Source: Taiwanofungus camphoratus (Eukaryota; Basidiomycota; Agaricomycetes; Polyporales; Taiwanofungaceae). Taken from it: 64,000 nucleotides of DNA. Numbering within the stretch: the first letter of the stretch is position 1; the number at the start of each line of letters is the position of its first letter. The translations under genes and the position numbers were made by a program. The notes below the pieces were generated by a model. The model was not told the DNA's origin. It saw only the letters and a list, made by a program, of their open reading frames with translations, and did not search any database. This document shows positions 46,882 through 61,106 of the stretch, one piece after another. The stretch lies in assembly GCA_003999685.1 (NCBI GenBank), contig CP021220.1, forward strand, positions 3,348,001 through 3,412,000. Reading direction: 5' to 3'.

Positions 46882-48732
46882 ATGCCTCCCAAGTCTGTCT
46901 ATCGTCAACCTGGGGCGAAGCACTTCCAACTGGTGTACCGGTCCCAACGGGACCCTCTTATCCACGATCCGGAGGCTAGTCAGCATGTTCTGAAAGCTTT
47001 TGAGAGGGGCAACACCGCCAAGGTCAATGTTGTCCGCTCTGAACTCTACCTATTGACCTCATCCAATCTGACAGGGAAAATCCAGAGCAGACCTGGAACT
47101 CGCTCTCTCTCATTCCGATCTCGCCCACGACCAAGAGCGCTCGAACATCGGCGAGGCCGCTCTCTACGGCGTCTACTACGATGATACAAACTATGACTAT
47201 ATGCAACATCTCCGCACCGTCGGCTTACAAGAGGACGGTGTAGACACCATACTGGTCGAGGCACCATCCAAGTCGAAAGTAAAGGGCAGAGCCAAAGACC
47301 TGGTCACGCTACTTGAACTCCCTCCAGAGGCACTTCCGTCTGCTTCTGAGGTACCGCGTAATTATGAATCGCAGGAGGTCGTCCCATCATCAATTGCGGG
47401 CTTCCGCCCAGACATGGATCCTCATCTACGACAAGTTCTGGAGGCGCTTGAGGACGATGCGTTCGTGGATGACGACCTGGAAGATGACTTTTTCGGAGAA
47501 TTGGTGGCAGAGGGAGAACGTGGTGCGGACGAGGATGTCGAATTCGAGTTCCTAGAAGAGGGGATCACACAGGGAATGGGGAAAAGTGACGAGAAGGACA
47601 GACAAGCAGGGGAAGAGGAAGAGGATGCAAGTTGGGAAGTGCGGTTCGAGCGGTTTAAGAAAGCACAGCAAACGGCAGCGCCTTCAAGTGACACCTCCGA
47701 CGTGGACGCCTATTCGGACGGGGGTGACACAGTTGGCACCCTGCCACAGTTCTCCGTGATTGGGGGAAAGAGAAGACGCAAGGGTACGTCGGACGCTTCA
47801 GGCTACAGCATGAGTAGCTCGTCCATGTTCCGCAACGAGGGCTTGACTACCCTGGATGAACGATTTGATCAGGCATGTACCATTTTGACATCTGTGTCAC
47901 CTTTATCCTTCATATTTTCCTCTCCCAGATTCAAAAAGAGTACGAGTCCGACCATGACGAGGATGTCAATGTGCCCCCCGACGACTCAGAGGAAGTTCCT
48001 GAGCTGATCACGTCGCGTGAGGACTTCGACGCTATCATGAACGAGTTCCTCGACAACTACGAGATTCTTGGTGGAAAATTGCGTCACGTCCTTCCTGGAG
48101 AGACCGGCGCGGATAAACTTGATGCCATCCGCAAAGGACTGGGTGCAGCAACGCTACGCGACCAAGACGGAGACAGCGAGGAAGACGATATCATGATGCC
48201 GCTTGATATCGACGAAAGAAAGGACAGATGGGATTGCGAGACGATACTCAGTATGCTCGATTCTGAAGTAGTGTGCTTCTTCGATGTTCATGTTCTACGC
48301 AGCGACGTACAGCAACCTCGAAAACCATCCACGACAGATCCGAGCTCGCCAAGACAAACGTGTGCTGAAAATTCGACTAGACCCAAAGACTGGTTTACCT
48401 GTCATTGAAGGGAAACAGCCTACAAATAATAACGATTGCGCTAGCTCCGCATCGGGTTCAGACGATGAGGCTGATACACACTGTATGTGCATTCGAAGTC
48501 GCCGCCTCTGCACCAATATAACTGACGATCTTGCACAGCCCACCGAGTGGCCATTACACGGCCAAAGAATGAGTCCAAAGAGGACAAGAAGGCTCGTAAG
48601 CAGGCGGTGAAAGCTGAGCGCCAAGTTAGGCGTGCAGACAAAAAGGCCACCAAGGAACAGTTTTTAATGGAGGCCAAGCGGCAAACACGAACGCTCGCTT
48701 ATAAGGAAAAGACCAGAGTGAAAAAGTTGTAG
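46882..48732 (+). CDS. LTV1: Ribosome biogenesis factor Ltv1
   Basis: A multi-exon gene of about 550 residues beginning MPPKSVYRQPGAKHFQLVYR, then SQRDPLIHDPEASQHVL, the conserved N-terminal block. Next come ALYGVYYDDTNYDYMQHLR, a long acidic segment (DDDLEDDFFGEL; DEDVEFEFLEEG), LTTLDERFDQIQKEYESDHD, SREDFDAIMNEFLDNYEILG, TYSNLENHPRQIRARQDK-like residues and a basic C-terminal helix (KKARKQAVKAERQVRRADKK). Ltv1 assembles on pre-40S particles next to Enp1 and uS3 and must be phosphorylated by Hrr25 to leave. The Ser-rich part near 47800 (SGYSMSSSSMF) fits such a phosphosite region. The first intron joins GNTAK to GKSRADLELALSHSDLAHD in phase. Confidence 0.92.
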
Positions 48733-49018
48733 AGTTTGGTATACATGTCTTAGGGATCGCAGCGTAAGAAGTGCCGTGGAGCAGTACAGTCAACGGACAT
48801 AGTGTAGTGAAAGAACTGTTTGCAAAAACGCAAATGTTAGCCTGGAATAAGGGATACGATGCGGAAAATGGCTGGGAAGCAAGGATTGCGATGGTATGTA
48901 ATGTCCAGGGGATATAATACAGAATGACGAGTGCGGTGAAGAGCTGCGAAAGCAAGACATAGTGAAAGAAGTTAGGACTACCTATCACTACGCAGTAGTA
49001 GGCCAGTTCTATCACCAG

Positions 49019-52000
49019 TCAGGCCACAAGTCCAGTAACATGTTGCCCTCTTCCTCAGGAGCATCGTGCTGCTTCATCCATCTATCAGGCACCTGCATGA
49101 TAATCTAAGATACGAAACTGGCGAACAGGGAGTGCAAATGAGAGCACTCACCAATGGGAAATATCGCTCCATCGCGCTCAAAAAACGCTGTCGATACTGT
49201 CTGGGACCAATGATGGTTGGCTCGCCTTTATTCGCTCCACCCAAAAAAGTTGAATCCTTGACCCAACTTTCAAGCTTCTTGTCCCAGGTATAGGTCCGTA
49301 TGTAATCTACGACAGTGTAAGTCGCAGGTACGCAATTCTAGTGCCTTACTTACCAACGATACCCACAACAAGCTCGTTCTTGTTGCTGTCAACCCCAACA
49401 ACTAGCGAATAGTCCATAACATTAATATCAGCCAGGAACTTGCTATCGTTGAAGAGTGCACCGCGGAAAATCCTCTTGGAATGCTCGCGCAGGTAGAATG
49501 GTGCGAGATGAGCAGCTGGAAGTTGTTTATACGTCAGACGTACCCCGTTGATCTGAGAGGACAATGCTTACTTTCGACTAAGTTCTCATCCAACAAAACC
49601 TCATTCTCTCTACCAGTAGACTGTACATGACGATTACGAGTCGAACCCTTTAGATCATAGATCTGGGACAGAGGCCAATCTTAGTCGCCATATGAGATCG
49701 ATATAAGAACGTACTTTAGAAAAGCGGCGATCATAAAACAGGTTCTCCATTACAAGTAGATTCATTTGCGTCGGTTTTGATTTGTTCGGTCCCTGATGCT
49801 TGTGTGTTTTTCTGAAGGTGATCTTGAAGCAACCGAAGATTTTAGCGAGGAGAGTTGGGCGCTTTGTCGTGAAATAAGTTCATAAAGTTGTTCGAAAATT
49901 ATTCGGAACGTACATTAGCAACTACCGCAGATGACATATAGTCGAAATAAGCTGGTGCAAATGTTTCCATCGCCTGAAGTTCGGCCCTAGAGAGTTCCTT
50001 CGCAATGAACCGGTCATCTAATTCAAGATGTGAGTCATAACTAAAAACACAAGGAGGCCTGCCACATACCAAGAGTCTTGAGAAATGCTGAGCCAGACTT
50101 CCCTCCGCTCGCATCCCACTTGACGCACCTGGATAATGACTCAACCATGCTTCTTTCACAGTCGTATGTGCGGCGGAGGGCATCAAATTGCTCTGGGAAG
50201 AGAACAGTGCAGCTGATGGTCAACCCACCGCTCTCGAAGGCTGTCGAAGCGCAACTATGAGAATCAATGATTCGCAGCATCTTATTGCATATACTTACAA
50301 ATAGCCCACGGCTGTTTAGAGGACGGGACTCGAAGCTCTTCTGTTGGATCGTAACCCTCCGTGCTTTCTACATTGACGACGCCCCAGGTAGATGTCGATT
50401 CAGCAAGAGATCTATTATCAGGCATGAATGCCTCGCCGCCATCTGTCAGCTTGGGTTCTCTTGCTTGACGTTTCTCAACACGAGATCGCGTCAGCCCTTC
50501 TCGGTACTGGGGTGAGCTGAGGATCTAGCGATCAGAAACAAGTTGACATGATGTTAAGCAGGCCTTACTTGAGCGCTAGTGCGATGATGGACGTCGGTTC
50601 ATCAGTTCGCACGACCATTGATGAATTACGAAAGATATGCTCTGGATTGGACATGGGATCATCCACATCCATGTCTGCACGTTGACGAGGCTGGAGAACT
50701 TGCTGAGGCCAAAAACCAGATAATGCCTTCAAAATTGAATGGCGTTCCGTACCACTGGGTCCAACATCAAGATCAGGAGATTGCGATGTTGGAAGTACCG
50801 TCTCATGAGACATGGCAGATAGTATCGGGGAGTTAGGTACCGACGCCGAAGCATCATGACCAGTCTCTTGAGTGGCATCTTGAACAGTCTCTCTGGAAAT
50901 GGTGACATCGACTGGCGGCGTGGTCTCTGGCCCTTTGGCCCGTTCGCATGATTCATTCGAGGAGCTACAAGTAGAATTATTCTCTTGACATTGTGAAACA
51001 GACTCAGGTAGAGTTGATGATTTTCTGCGTTTCGGCTGGGTCTGCTGGTCAACTTCTTCTTCACCATCTCCTTCATCATCAGCCTCACTCGAGTCCGAGC
51101 CTTCCGATTCTTCTCCAATTGCATCCTTGATACTATCAAGAACCTCTACTTTAGCACGAGCTGAAGCAACCGGACGAGGTCGCCTTCCACGGATGACAGC
51201 GTAGCGGCGATTGGCCCGTTCATTATCTCTGTTGATTCTCTCGAAATGTCTTGCAATATTAGAAACTTTGCCCCCGGGACCAGACTGTCGTCTGAAGGTA
51301 GACTTTGATCCCGAGCTGGTGGTAGCCCGCGAGGACGGCACCTTCTCCGCGGCAATACTACGATTAGTAGCTTTTCCTTTCTTCTTCCCTCCTACGATTA
51401 GCGAATTTGACCTGCCAAGCGGAGGAGAGGTACCGCCGGCCTTCGTCATCACTTCTGAGTTCAAATTCATCATCGATTGCCTTTTGTCCGGTGAAGTACG
51501 ACGTGACGGCTGGCGCGAGTCAAAGGAAGATGGAACTGGGATGCGACTGTTGTACGGCGTTGCAGTCAATGGTCGTCTCGCATGCGTGAGATACTTGGGT
51601 GCGATATTAGCAGCGTAGCTCTGTTCAAAGTCGGACATGGATGACTTCCTGTTGACGAACTGACGCTTGCCTTTGCTTCGTACTCGCAGCCGGGGATAAC
51701 TGGGAGTTTCTTGCTCACTCTCCGACACTGGAGGTGCAGGAGGGAATGCGGTCTTTGTCAGTTCCTCCACACCCTGAGGTGGTAGGAAATCTTGATATTT
51801 CTTGACTAATTCCGCCACACTGGGGTAATTTGACGATCGCCTAGGTAATCTGGACACATGCCGTACTAACTGCTCATCACCTGCCGCATCCTGCTCTGTC
51901 TTCAACACTCACATAAGTACCAACATTCATGACGTAATCACGAGAATTCAACTCACTTGTATGGGAGGCAAGGCAGCGCCGGAAGGTATGCCGTCTCCAC

Positions 52001-55000
52001 GCCCGGCACCTATTGTAGAATCGCTGTCTGGATCAGATTTCAACGATGTATCAGCTACAGTAGGAGCGATAGCAACATTGGCAGCGGCAGTTGTAGACGT
52101 TTCAACAGCGGTCATGCTGTCTGTAGTCTGTTCGGCGACAAATTCCGACTCGGAAGCTTCAGAGGCAGATGATGTGGACGTGAAAGATTCTCCTGTCACT
52201 CGCCTCATGGAGGCTCGACCACTTGCTTCAGCTTCAGAGAGATTAGAAGGAGGTAGGTGTTGGTTTTCAAGAGAACCATAAAATTCTGACCTCCTCGGAA
52301 ACATTGCCCGCACAGAGCCAAAAGCTGATGTTTTACGACTGTTGCGTTCCAATAGCTGAGTAACTCTGGGCTTGGGCAATTTATCAAAGTCTTGCTGCCA
52401 CGCAACAATCTTATCTTGTCGATAAGCTCGTACTTGATTCAACGCAAGTGTGTCTGTCGGGTACGTTTCTCTGTATACTTTATTGATGAGCTTGGCGATA
52501 TCTTGTTTCTCCCACTCGGCCTTCATGATCAAATGATTGATTTCTGCGGTGAGCCGAGCATCGCCCTCCTCATCGCCAGTAGCCGCATCTATGTTAATCA
52601 ATTTGAGATCATCAATCAGAGCGGAATACCACACGTTATTCCTGTGATGTAGTCGTTCAAAATCCGCATTCTTGATCTCCAACTGCGTCTCCGGACGTAC
52701 TCGTATTCGCAGAGGTGGGTACACAATCTCATGCAGTACCACAGGATCAGCCTGGAAGCGCACCGTCATCCCCTTTATGGCAAAATATCTGATGTGATGT
52801 TGGTATATATTGTGTTGGCAGCCTGCGCCCTGAACTAGCTGGACGTCTGCAGGGTAGAAATGGAGTTCAAGATACTTTGCAAAAGAATATCTCTGCATCT
52901 CAGGAGAGATTGGTATGAACGGCGTAGCTGAGCCACAGATGCGACAGGCACTCCAAGTAATGATACTATCCGGAGAGGGATGATAATTGCTTCGATTGAC
53001 GATCTGACCGTCCCATTGTTCGACCGCGATGAACAACCGAGTCTCATTGTGAATATAGGCTTTACCGTGGCGAGCAAGCGGTTGGTTGCAACTCTTGTTC
53101 TCACAGACAGCCTTGGGATCAAGAAATTGCACGAGCGTATCCATGACCGACGTCTCGATGAATTGACCTAGGGTACAATCGTGTTCACCATAAAAGGTCA
53201 TATACTTCAGCTGCGGAGGGGTGCAAGCGCGGTGAAGCCCAAGTTCTGACATGGGTAAGGTGGCCTCCCATAAGCTAATGCATTGGTACTTTTCGACGCT
53301 GAAGTCATCCTTGTTTTTCCGTAAATACCATTCCCAGATTCGACGTTGTTCTGCGTGCTGCCACTTCACATAATTGAGGCGGCTCTCGAGCGCTATGTTC
53401 TCCGCAGTCTTCAACTGTACTGGCAATTCTTCGGCTGGAGTACGAGGAAGTGGAGAAGCAGTCAAGCTGTTGGCTGAAGTCGCATTCAGGTCAAAGTAGT
53501 CGCGATGGTCATTCGGCGACGGAGACCTTTCTCCAGGCACAGGTGTCTTCGGTGGATCCGGTAGAGGGAGAGACTCGATCTGCGCCGCAACGTCATTCAA
53601 GTCAAGGGACGGCGGGTACACCTTGCCCTGCGTAACAGTCTCCTCTTGTTGGTGCAGAGAAGGGCCCTTCTCCTCTCGACGGATGACCTCATCTTCCCAA
53701 TCTCTCTTGATCCGGATGAGTTCGTCATCTAGATCCTTCATCCGACGTATCGGATAAGGAGGGGGAAAGCGAAGAGTAGCAGACACAGATATGAACGTTC
53801 TCTGGTAAGGGTCTAAAGACTCCTGGATGCGCCTTGAGAGGCGTACTTGTTCCGCATCTTCATCAGGAAGATCCTCTACGTTGGTGTCGACTGCTGACCG
53901 CTCGGAATGATCATTATCCAGATCATTGAGTGGCTGTAGCAGTAACTGTTCTATTGGAGTAGAAGTAGGTTCTAACGGAACCGACGTACTAGGACCAAGC
54001 AGCGGCATTGGAGCATTGGATGTATGGGATGGAGTAGCTTCCGCAGTCAGAGCAGGCAGGGTGATGACCGAATCCTTCCATAGATGGGTTTCGAGTCGCA
54101 GGTTGCGCACAATAAAAGTGAGAAATCGTGTGACCTTCTTGACGCGCCTCAAAGTATCTATGTCGCCTCCTCGTAGAACAACAGTGGAGCCCATCTCGCC
54201 ATTGCAGCCTTCGAACCGCATATATGTCTTTCGTCTGCCAGGAATAAGAGGATGGTCAAACGTTTGTATGCGAAACCGCCCACAGTGGCCGAGACGGGGT
54301 TCGAGCGCAAGCTTGTCCATAGACGAAAACACATCTCCTTGTGTCATACGAGCCACAAATTGTATGGCAGATGGTTTGACTGTCCTCGCTACAGCAATTT
54401 TGTGTTTGGCGAGGGCGTCAAGTGCCAGTCGAGAGACAGATTTCTCAGCCAAGATGACATGCGGTCGTAGAGCAGCAATGCGGCTCGCCAAATTACCCAA
54501 GTAGTCTTTCTCTTGTCGCAGAATTTGTCCGAAATGCACGTATTGTCCTTCCACTCTATGGAATTCAAGTGGGAATGTGATCAACATGACTCGGGGGTTA
54601 CGTTGTGTTCGCAGCATCTGCTTGTGGGCAACGTTCTTGGTGATAACAGCCCCGTCGACATATTCGGAATCTGTCGGTGCACCACCAGGGATCTTTTTGA
54701 TCTTGACATATCGCCGAACGTCCATATCTGTACCTTGTCGCTGTGGGTGAGCCGTAAAAGTCAATTCGCGAGCGATCCGAAGCGATAGTTTGAGTAAAGT
54801 CTCCTCCCATTCTCCGATGTTAGGTATGTTCTCTGCCATCAACATTTGTCGTAACATAATCCGCAAGTGAAACATCGAGATGAGATTCAATTCCTGTGCA
54901 TACCTAAAGATCGACTGGTCAGTCTGGATCAACGGCCAATACCTCCGCGACCGACTTACGCAGTGCTCTCCCTCCTGGTGCGCCATCCTGGGTCCCCAAT

Positions 55001-56518
55001 AGCGAAACTTTCGCCAAGACGACTTTGCACACGACTACGTATGAACGGAGTAGCGATATCGAAATCGGCATATGAGTTGAAACGTGACCGTAACATCCCA
55101 GGGCTTTCAAACATGTACGCCTGATCTGGAGAACTGACTGGAAATTGTACAGAGCTCATTGAGCCATCGGCTGAGACAGGAACGGTCACAGGAAAATCAA
55201 TCGGGGTTTTGGATCCGGGCGCAGTTGGGGAGTTATCATTGCTGAACTTGTCAGAAAGAGAAACAGGATCTTTCTCATCCTCCGTAAGAGCTCTGCGGAA
55301 AGGAACAGGATTTTCACGGATGAGCCGATCCTCTCGGATATCGTCCTTAGGAGTAATTGGCCGAGAAGCAACGAAGCTTTCGTCAGATCTTGCATATCGC
55401 TTCGTCTCGGCTATGGAGAACAGATTGAACGGCTCGTCCGTGCGTCCAAAGAGCTGTGATGCTGCAAACGGAGATTGTGGATGATGAGCGAGAGTAAAAG
55501 ATCGCGACTCCGCTCCCAATTGGTGGGCCGCGAAGGGGGACGTCACATTCGAGGTAACGGAACGTCTATCGTCATCGTCGTCGTCATCTACCTTCGCCAA
55601 TTTCTCCAGACACAAGTTGCACACTCGCACCATGCCGTTTTGGCCGAATCGTGCACCTTTGATGATGTTGGACGCACAACGAGAACAGAATATCTGGCCT
55701 TTAAATAACAGTCAGGCAAATGTGATACAGCACCGAAACTCTCGTGGCCTTACCACATATGCGACAATGGTGCTTACGACGCCAGGCTGTGAAAACGCTT
55801 TTGCAATCATAACATTCCTTGCATAATTCATCATCCATCCAATAATCCCGGGATAAACCTACCTGTATGAGAGCATACGAAGTGGTAAGAATTTGGTTAG
55901 CCTACCTTCTCCCCTAATTCTCCGTATCACTTTTGAGACCGAGGCAGACCGTCTGATACTGCCAGTTGTCCTGATACTCCTAGCATCACTATCTTGGATC
56001 GGGAAACCAGGAATAGCAGTGCCATAGACACCACCATCCGGAGTCTCGGGAGAATAGTAGCCTACTCCCCGAGAAGGCGGCCTATCATACTCAGCATTAT
56101 AAGAGGGAGTCTCTGATACCACAGGGGTTAAAGAAACCAAGGGTGGCGCCGGATTGGAGGTTGCGACACTGAAGGGGGTATGACGGTCTGAACCTAGCTT
56201 TGTAGAATGGTTCGAATTATGGGTATGCAGGCTAGGCCGTCTTTGATCAGTGGATGCCCCAATCTGAGCTGTGTTCGGGACTCCCGAACCACTGGACGCG
56301 ACGGTAGACGACAACGGAGCGGTAAGAGTGCTCTTCACCTTAGAGAAAAGTGAGGTGACGAGAGCATACGACGACTGGTCGTTCTCATCTTCCTCAGAAA
56401 ACGGATTGAACGAGGTGAGGCTCGTCACATCGTCCACTATCTTGGTGCTACTGCGCGACCTGGAAGAGGGTGCACTCCCGGGAGGGTTGGACAAGATGAG
56501 TTGGGGCGACTCCATCAA
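49019..56518 (-). CDS. FAB1: PI3P 5-kinase Fab1/PIKfyve
   Basis: One gene of about 2,200 residues. Residues near 1-200 are disordered and Ser-rich. A FYVE zinc finger follows ([51 protein letters not shown]) with all eight ligands and the RRKHHCR PI3P site. The CCT/TCP1-like region reads [40 protein letters not shown] and [15 protein letters not shown] long linker with a conserved Cys/His-containing block ([23 protein letters not shown]-like ring) leads to the C-terminal lipid-kinase domain: [48 protein letters not shown]. The catalytic Asp of VMDYS and the Mg-binding IVD are intact. It makes PI(3,5)P2 on vacuole and endosome membranes. Length and order match the family. Confidence 0.94.
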
Positions 56519-58046
56519 TACGTTTCTTCTGAATTATGCATAAGTGTTGAGCACAATGCTAAACCATGGAAGATGACGGCGAGAGGCGAGAACAACGGAA
56601 CGCCCCCTAATAGCGATACTTATAATAGTGACTTATACAGTAGCGCTATATATCCTTCATTCGGAACATAGTCAATCGCCTAAGATGATCACGTAATGCG
56701 CCAGATAGCGCTCGTCGATGTCCACCGACGCTCGCTCCACTAACGTTCGCCTTCTACACGGCCAATCTGCCTCCTTACTCTGTAGACTCAAAAAGCACAC
56801 AGCGACGAGGACCTTCTTTTTATACGCAAAAGTGGTTGTATGTACCTATAATCTTTGACCGATGACCCATATCAGCCTGCCATCAATCTCGGACACAACC
56901 TCTTAGACTATCTTGGCAATTAGCCCATCTTGTTCTTGACCGCTTGTAGTCGACTGGAAACCGCGATCTAGAGGCCGCCAATGTCTACATGGCTCTAACA
57001 AGCTGCATTTCAGACCGGTCGCGCAACTATGTAACGAAGACGTTCGACGCGGTTACTGGTGAACTATCGTTGATTGGCTCGGACTGCCATCGCATAAGTA
57101 CTGTGGATGCCTTGTTTCTGACTATGCTTTACAACGTGAACAGTCACTAGTCACTGATGGCAATACTGTTGTCCGGACACCTATGTCTACATCTGCAGCT
57201 TGTTATACCATTGGTCCCGCACCTTTTATTTTGCGTAGCGTGTCAAACGAACGTCAATCTGGAGTTTTCGCGGTGGTTCCTCCATCTTGGAAGTAGGAAA
57301 AGTAAGTAGTACAGGGGCGTTTCTTACTTACCATACTACTCGCAGCAAAGACTGAATTTGATAGGAGGCAAACGAGGATTAGAGGATCACACTACTAATC
57401 AATGACGCATGGAGCTGACTCCATATCCCTTAGATTAGGTGAAGACTTTATATTATCAAACTGCGCATGGATAGCGGCCATACTCTTTACCACGCACTCG
57501 CGTTAGCATGTCTTCCCCACTACGTGCATGATCCTGCTGCTAAATAATGAGTGTGTAACAAGACCGAAAGAACCCTTCGAGCTAATTCTACTGCTCATCG
57601 CTCAACAGGGTTTTTGAATATTACGTATATGACATCATATATGAAGTGAAGTTCTATTACATATCGTTTTCCATTGCCGTAAGGGGAGAGTACATGTTGA
57701 AAAAAATACACGTCAACCGAGGTTTCTGCTGGCATAGGCAGCAGTTCACGACCGAGAGTTCACCTTGCATCACACAGGCTGTCGCGTCAGATGCGCGCCT
57801 CGCACGTGCAATGGGGGCCGTGGTCATGTGATAGCATCTTTCCAAAGAATCCGTCAAGCAGTCCGAGGAGGCGCACGCAGGCTGTAATATCCTTCTTCCT
57901 CTCCTTCAGCTTTCTGTGAGCACTGGTCTTATAGTCCAGTCTTATTACTAAAGTTTCTCTTCTCAACCATTACACCAGTCTGACACATCCACGCCACATT
58001 ACTATTATCTTTGTAGTCTTGTCGAAATAAGACCTCTCACACGATC
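56519..58046. other. Divergent intergenic region, FAB1 / CSN2
   Basis: About 1.5 kb between two divergent start codons, of average to slightly AT-rich composition. No gene, repeat or tRNA-like fold was found. It should contain both promoters. Confidence 0.45.
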
Positions 58047-60096
58047 ATGGATGACGAGGATGCTGAGTACATGCAAGGCAGCGATGATGAGGTCCGATTC
58101 AGGTCTTCTTCTGCACTGATCGCTGCTTAAAGTCACTCAGGACTACGGGTTTGACTATTCTGACGATGAAGAAGGAAATGAGACAGGAAGCGCGGACGTA
58201 GAGAACATGTACTATACCGCCAAATGTGAGGTTGTTCTTGTATCGACGTGATGCATTGGTACTGAATGCTTTTAAGCGAAGAAAGAAGACAATCCAGAAC
58301 AAGCTCTTAGAGAATTCCGTGCTATCGTTGATCAGGAAGAAGAGAAAGGGGATTGGTACATTTACCACATCGTCAATCATCTTCCACTCGACTGATCACG
58401 TTGAGCGTCATCAAGGGGATTCAAAGCTCTGAAGCAAGCCACTAAGCTGCTATTTCTCACTCTCCGTAGACAGAATGATGCATTGGACACGTACAGACAG
58501 CTACTTACATACACCAAGTCAGCTGTCACCCGCAATTACTCTGAGAAGACAATCAACGGCATTCTGGACTATGTTGGCGGTGGAAAGGGTGGTTCAATCA
58601 ATGTGGATGTACTCGAGAAATTCTACGAAGCAACGAAGGCAGCGTTAGAGGAGGCAAAAAACGAGGTGTGTTGCATCGAATCAATCGTGCCCAATGCACA
58701 CTCATATCGTTCTCAGAGATTATCTGTGAAGACGAACCTGAAGCTAGCTAAACTATGGCTTGACCGGAAGGAGTATGCTCGACTGAGAAAGGTCTAGATA
58801 CTAAAACAACGTCTCCACAAGCCGAACTGATGCCCTTTTCTAGCTTTTGCAAAGCCTTTACAAATCCACCATCGGTGCCGATGGAGAGGATTTGGCGCAA
58901 AAAGGTACACAGCTTTTGGAGATTTATGCACTCGAGATCCAGATGCATAACGAGACGAAAAACTTTAAGAAATTGAAGGTCAGTACTGTGTCATACTATG
59001 GTATACAACCGATCTGTTTAATCGTTTTCACCTAAGGAAATCTATAATGCCTCGAGTAACGTGCGTTCTGCCATTCCACATCCCCGTATCATGGGTATTA
59101 TTAAGGAGTGTGGCGGGAAAATGTGGATGGGAGAACGTAAGTTCTCTGCGCTCACGACTCAACCATATGTTCTGATCATTCCATATCAGGACAATGGAAC
59201 CGAGCCAGCGAAGACTTCTTCGAGTCGTTCAGAAACTACGATGAAGCTGGTTCCACTCAGAGAATTCAAGTATTGAAATACCTCGTGCTTGCGAACATGC
59301 TAACTGGAAGCGAGGTCAACCCTTTTGACAGTCAAGAGACGAAGCCGTGAGAATACTTCATCTCACCGATTCTAACCTTGCACGGAATGATGCATTGCAG
59401 GTATAAGAATGATCCACAGATCAAGGCCATGACGGACCTCGTGGATGCCTATCAACGTCGCGAAGTCCATGCCGCCGAGAAGATCTTGCACGGTTTGTCT
59501 ACGTCATATAATCAATGATTGAAATTTATGTTCGTCCTTGATGTAGATAATCGCACCACTATCATGGACGACCCCTTCATCCGGTCTTACATTGGCGAGC
59601 TGCTGCGCAGTCTTCGTACACAGTACCTTATCGACCTCATCAAACCTTACACACGCCTCGAGCTTTCATTCTTAGCGAAGGTATGTACGCCTGAATTCGG
59701 CGTACACTGTGACTAATGCAAGTTGTGATGTTACTAGCAATTAAATGTGGATAAAGATGAGGTAGAAGATCTACTGATCGGGCTAATCCTGGAGGGCAAA
59801 GTGGAAGGCCGCATTGACCAGGTTGCAATGAGGCTCGAGCTTGATCGCAAGTAAGTTCACGTCTGCGTCTCATTCCGATCGTGAACACCTAAATACTTGC
59901 TTCTCGCAGGCAGAGCCTCGAGAAGAAGAGGTATACGGCGCTCGAGAAATGGACTGGAGCCCTTGAATCAGTTCACGCCGCTGTCATTGGCAAGAATCAT
60001 AGCGGCAGAGCTCCGGAGCCTTCGTTCGGTATGGGAGCAGATTTGTTTGGGCCCAGTTTACGAGATATCGAAGGAAGATGGTCCGACCGATTCTGA
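58047..60096 (+). CDS. CSN2: COP9 signalosome subunit 2
   Basis: A multi-exon gene of about 480 residues. It starts [20 protein letters not shown], then [20 protein letters not shown], the acidic Csn2 N-terminus, followed by [20 protein letters not shown] and [21 protein letters not shown]-like helices continue ([60 protein letters not shown]). The PCI winged-helix ends the fold: [40 protein letters not shown] and [16 protein letters not shown]. It helps form the signalosome lid that removes Nedd8 from cullins. The tail ([20 protein letters not shown]) is glycine-containing and variable. It is tail-to-tail with mL40 at 315 bp. The gene is relevant to SCF ligases, of which an F-box adaptor is also encoded in this window. 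Confidence 0.93.
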
Positions 60097-60411
60097 AATT
60101 ATTCGATCAAAAGCTTTGTTGTCCAATTGTATAGTATCATTGTATCGTCGCAATTTTGGAAGTTTTTGCCTTCGAACGGACATTGGCATCTTTTCCCTAG
60201 ACAACGCATCTGAGACATAGATATACGTGTCAGTCCATATTTACGATGTGCTGACAACCAAGACATGTAAGATTCTTTGTTATGGGACCGTTAATTGAGT
60301 TGGACGAGTTGATACAGTAACACAAGCAAGTGGATATAGCGCAGGAATCTGGGCACCGGGATACTTCTCAGTGTTAGTCATGTCTGATGGAATTCATGAA
60401 GCTCACTATGT
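60097..60411. other. Convergent 3' flanks of CSN2 and mL40
   Basis: About 315 bp between the two stop codons. It holds only the 3' untranslated ends of both genes; no further gene was seen. Confidence 0.5.
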
Positions 60412-60972
60412 CTAGGTAGAGCGGATGACGGGTGTCCAATCGTAATTCCAGCCGGTCCGAGGAGGGGTGTCCGTAGGCACACGCAGCTCTCTCGGAAACA
60501 GTCCTCGTATCCTCGCTTCCAGTGCCTTCCTCTCTGGCCCCTTCAACGTCTTTGCCAGGTCAATCTCTGTCTTACTCCTGACACGGGGATCCTCGTCTTT
60601 GTTGGCCTCGAAGTACAATTTCGGGTCGACTTCGCGAAGTACCTCCATGGCCTTCTGCATGCAATGAAGTTTTCTCTCTAACTCGGCTTGCCGTGCGCGC
60701 CGTACGTGTCGCAGATGAAGGAGCCAGGCGCGTTCTATCGTTTCGTGCGCTTGCACAGACGGAACTGCACGCTGCAAGCGGCGGCCGACGTCGGGCCGCC
60801 ATGTTCCCGTCGGTGAGGGTCTGTTTCGGATATTGGAGGGGTATAGAGCGCGACGGATTATCTCATTCTTTGGGTCCCCAAGGGATTCTTTCCTTCCCGC
60901 GTAACGCACAGATGCTTGAGCGATGCGGAATGGGAGGTTCGACTCGCGCAATGCGAGCAGCGACGAAGACAT
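60412..60972 (-). CDS. Mitochondrial large-subunit ribosomal protein mL40 (Mrpl28-type)
   Basis: A single open frame of 186 residues without introns, unlike nearly all neighbours. The first 25 residues (MSSSLLALRESNLPFRIAQA) form a basic amphipathic presequence for mitochondria. The family core follows: RRALYPSNIRNRPSPTGTW, ETIERAWLLHLRHVRRARQA, ELERKLHCMQKAMEVLREVD and, at the C-terminus, RELRVPTDTPPRTGWNYDW, which is the most conserved motif of fungal mL40. It is a component of the mitochondrial ribosome large subunit. The assignment rests on the C-terminal motif, on the length and on the helical middle part. Confidence 0.8.
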   Translation of the reverse strand: MSSSLLALRESNLPFRIAQASVRYAGRKESLGDPKNEIIRRALYPSNIRNRPSPTGTWRPDVGRRLQRAVPSVQAHETIERAWLLHLRHVRRARQAELERKLHCMQKAMEVLREVDPKLYFEANKDEDPRVRSKTEIDLAKTLKGPERKALEARIRGLFPRELRVPTDTPPRTGWNYDWTPVIRST

Positions 60973-61106
60973 GACGAGAGATTCACAACCAGGAGCGGCC
61001 GCGAGATTTTGGGATCCCGTGGGAAGCCTGTTTCCGCATAGTTCCCGACCCCCTCAGCAAATATACAGTATTTCGTTCTATACACATCCCATTCTAGGCC
61101 ATAATA

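Noticed and set aside
46578-46979. 133-codon plus-strand frame overlapping the LTV1 start
   Set aside because: It overlaps the LTV1 first exon in another frame and has no recognisable content; it is probably leader sequence.
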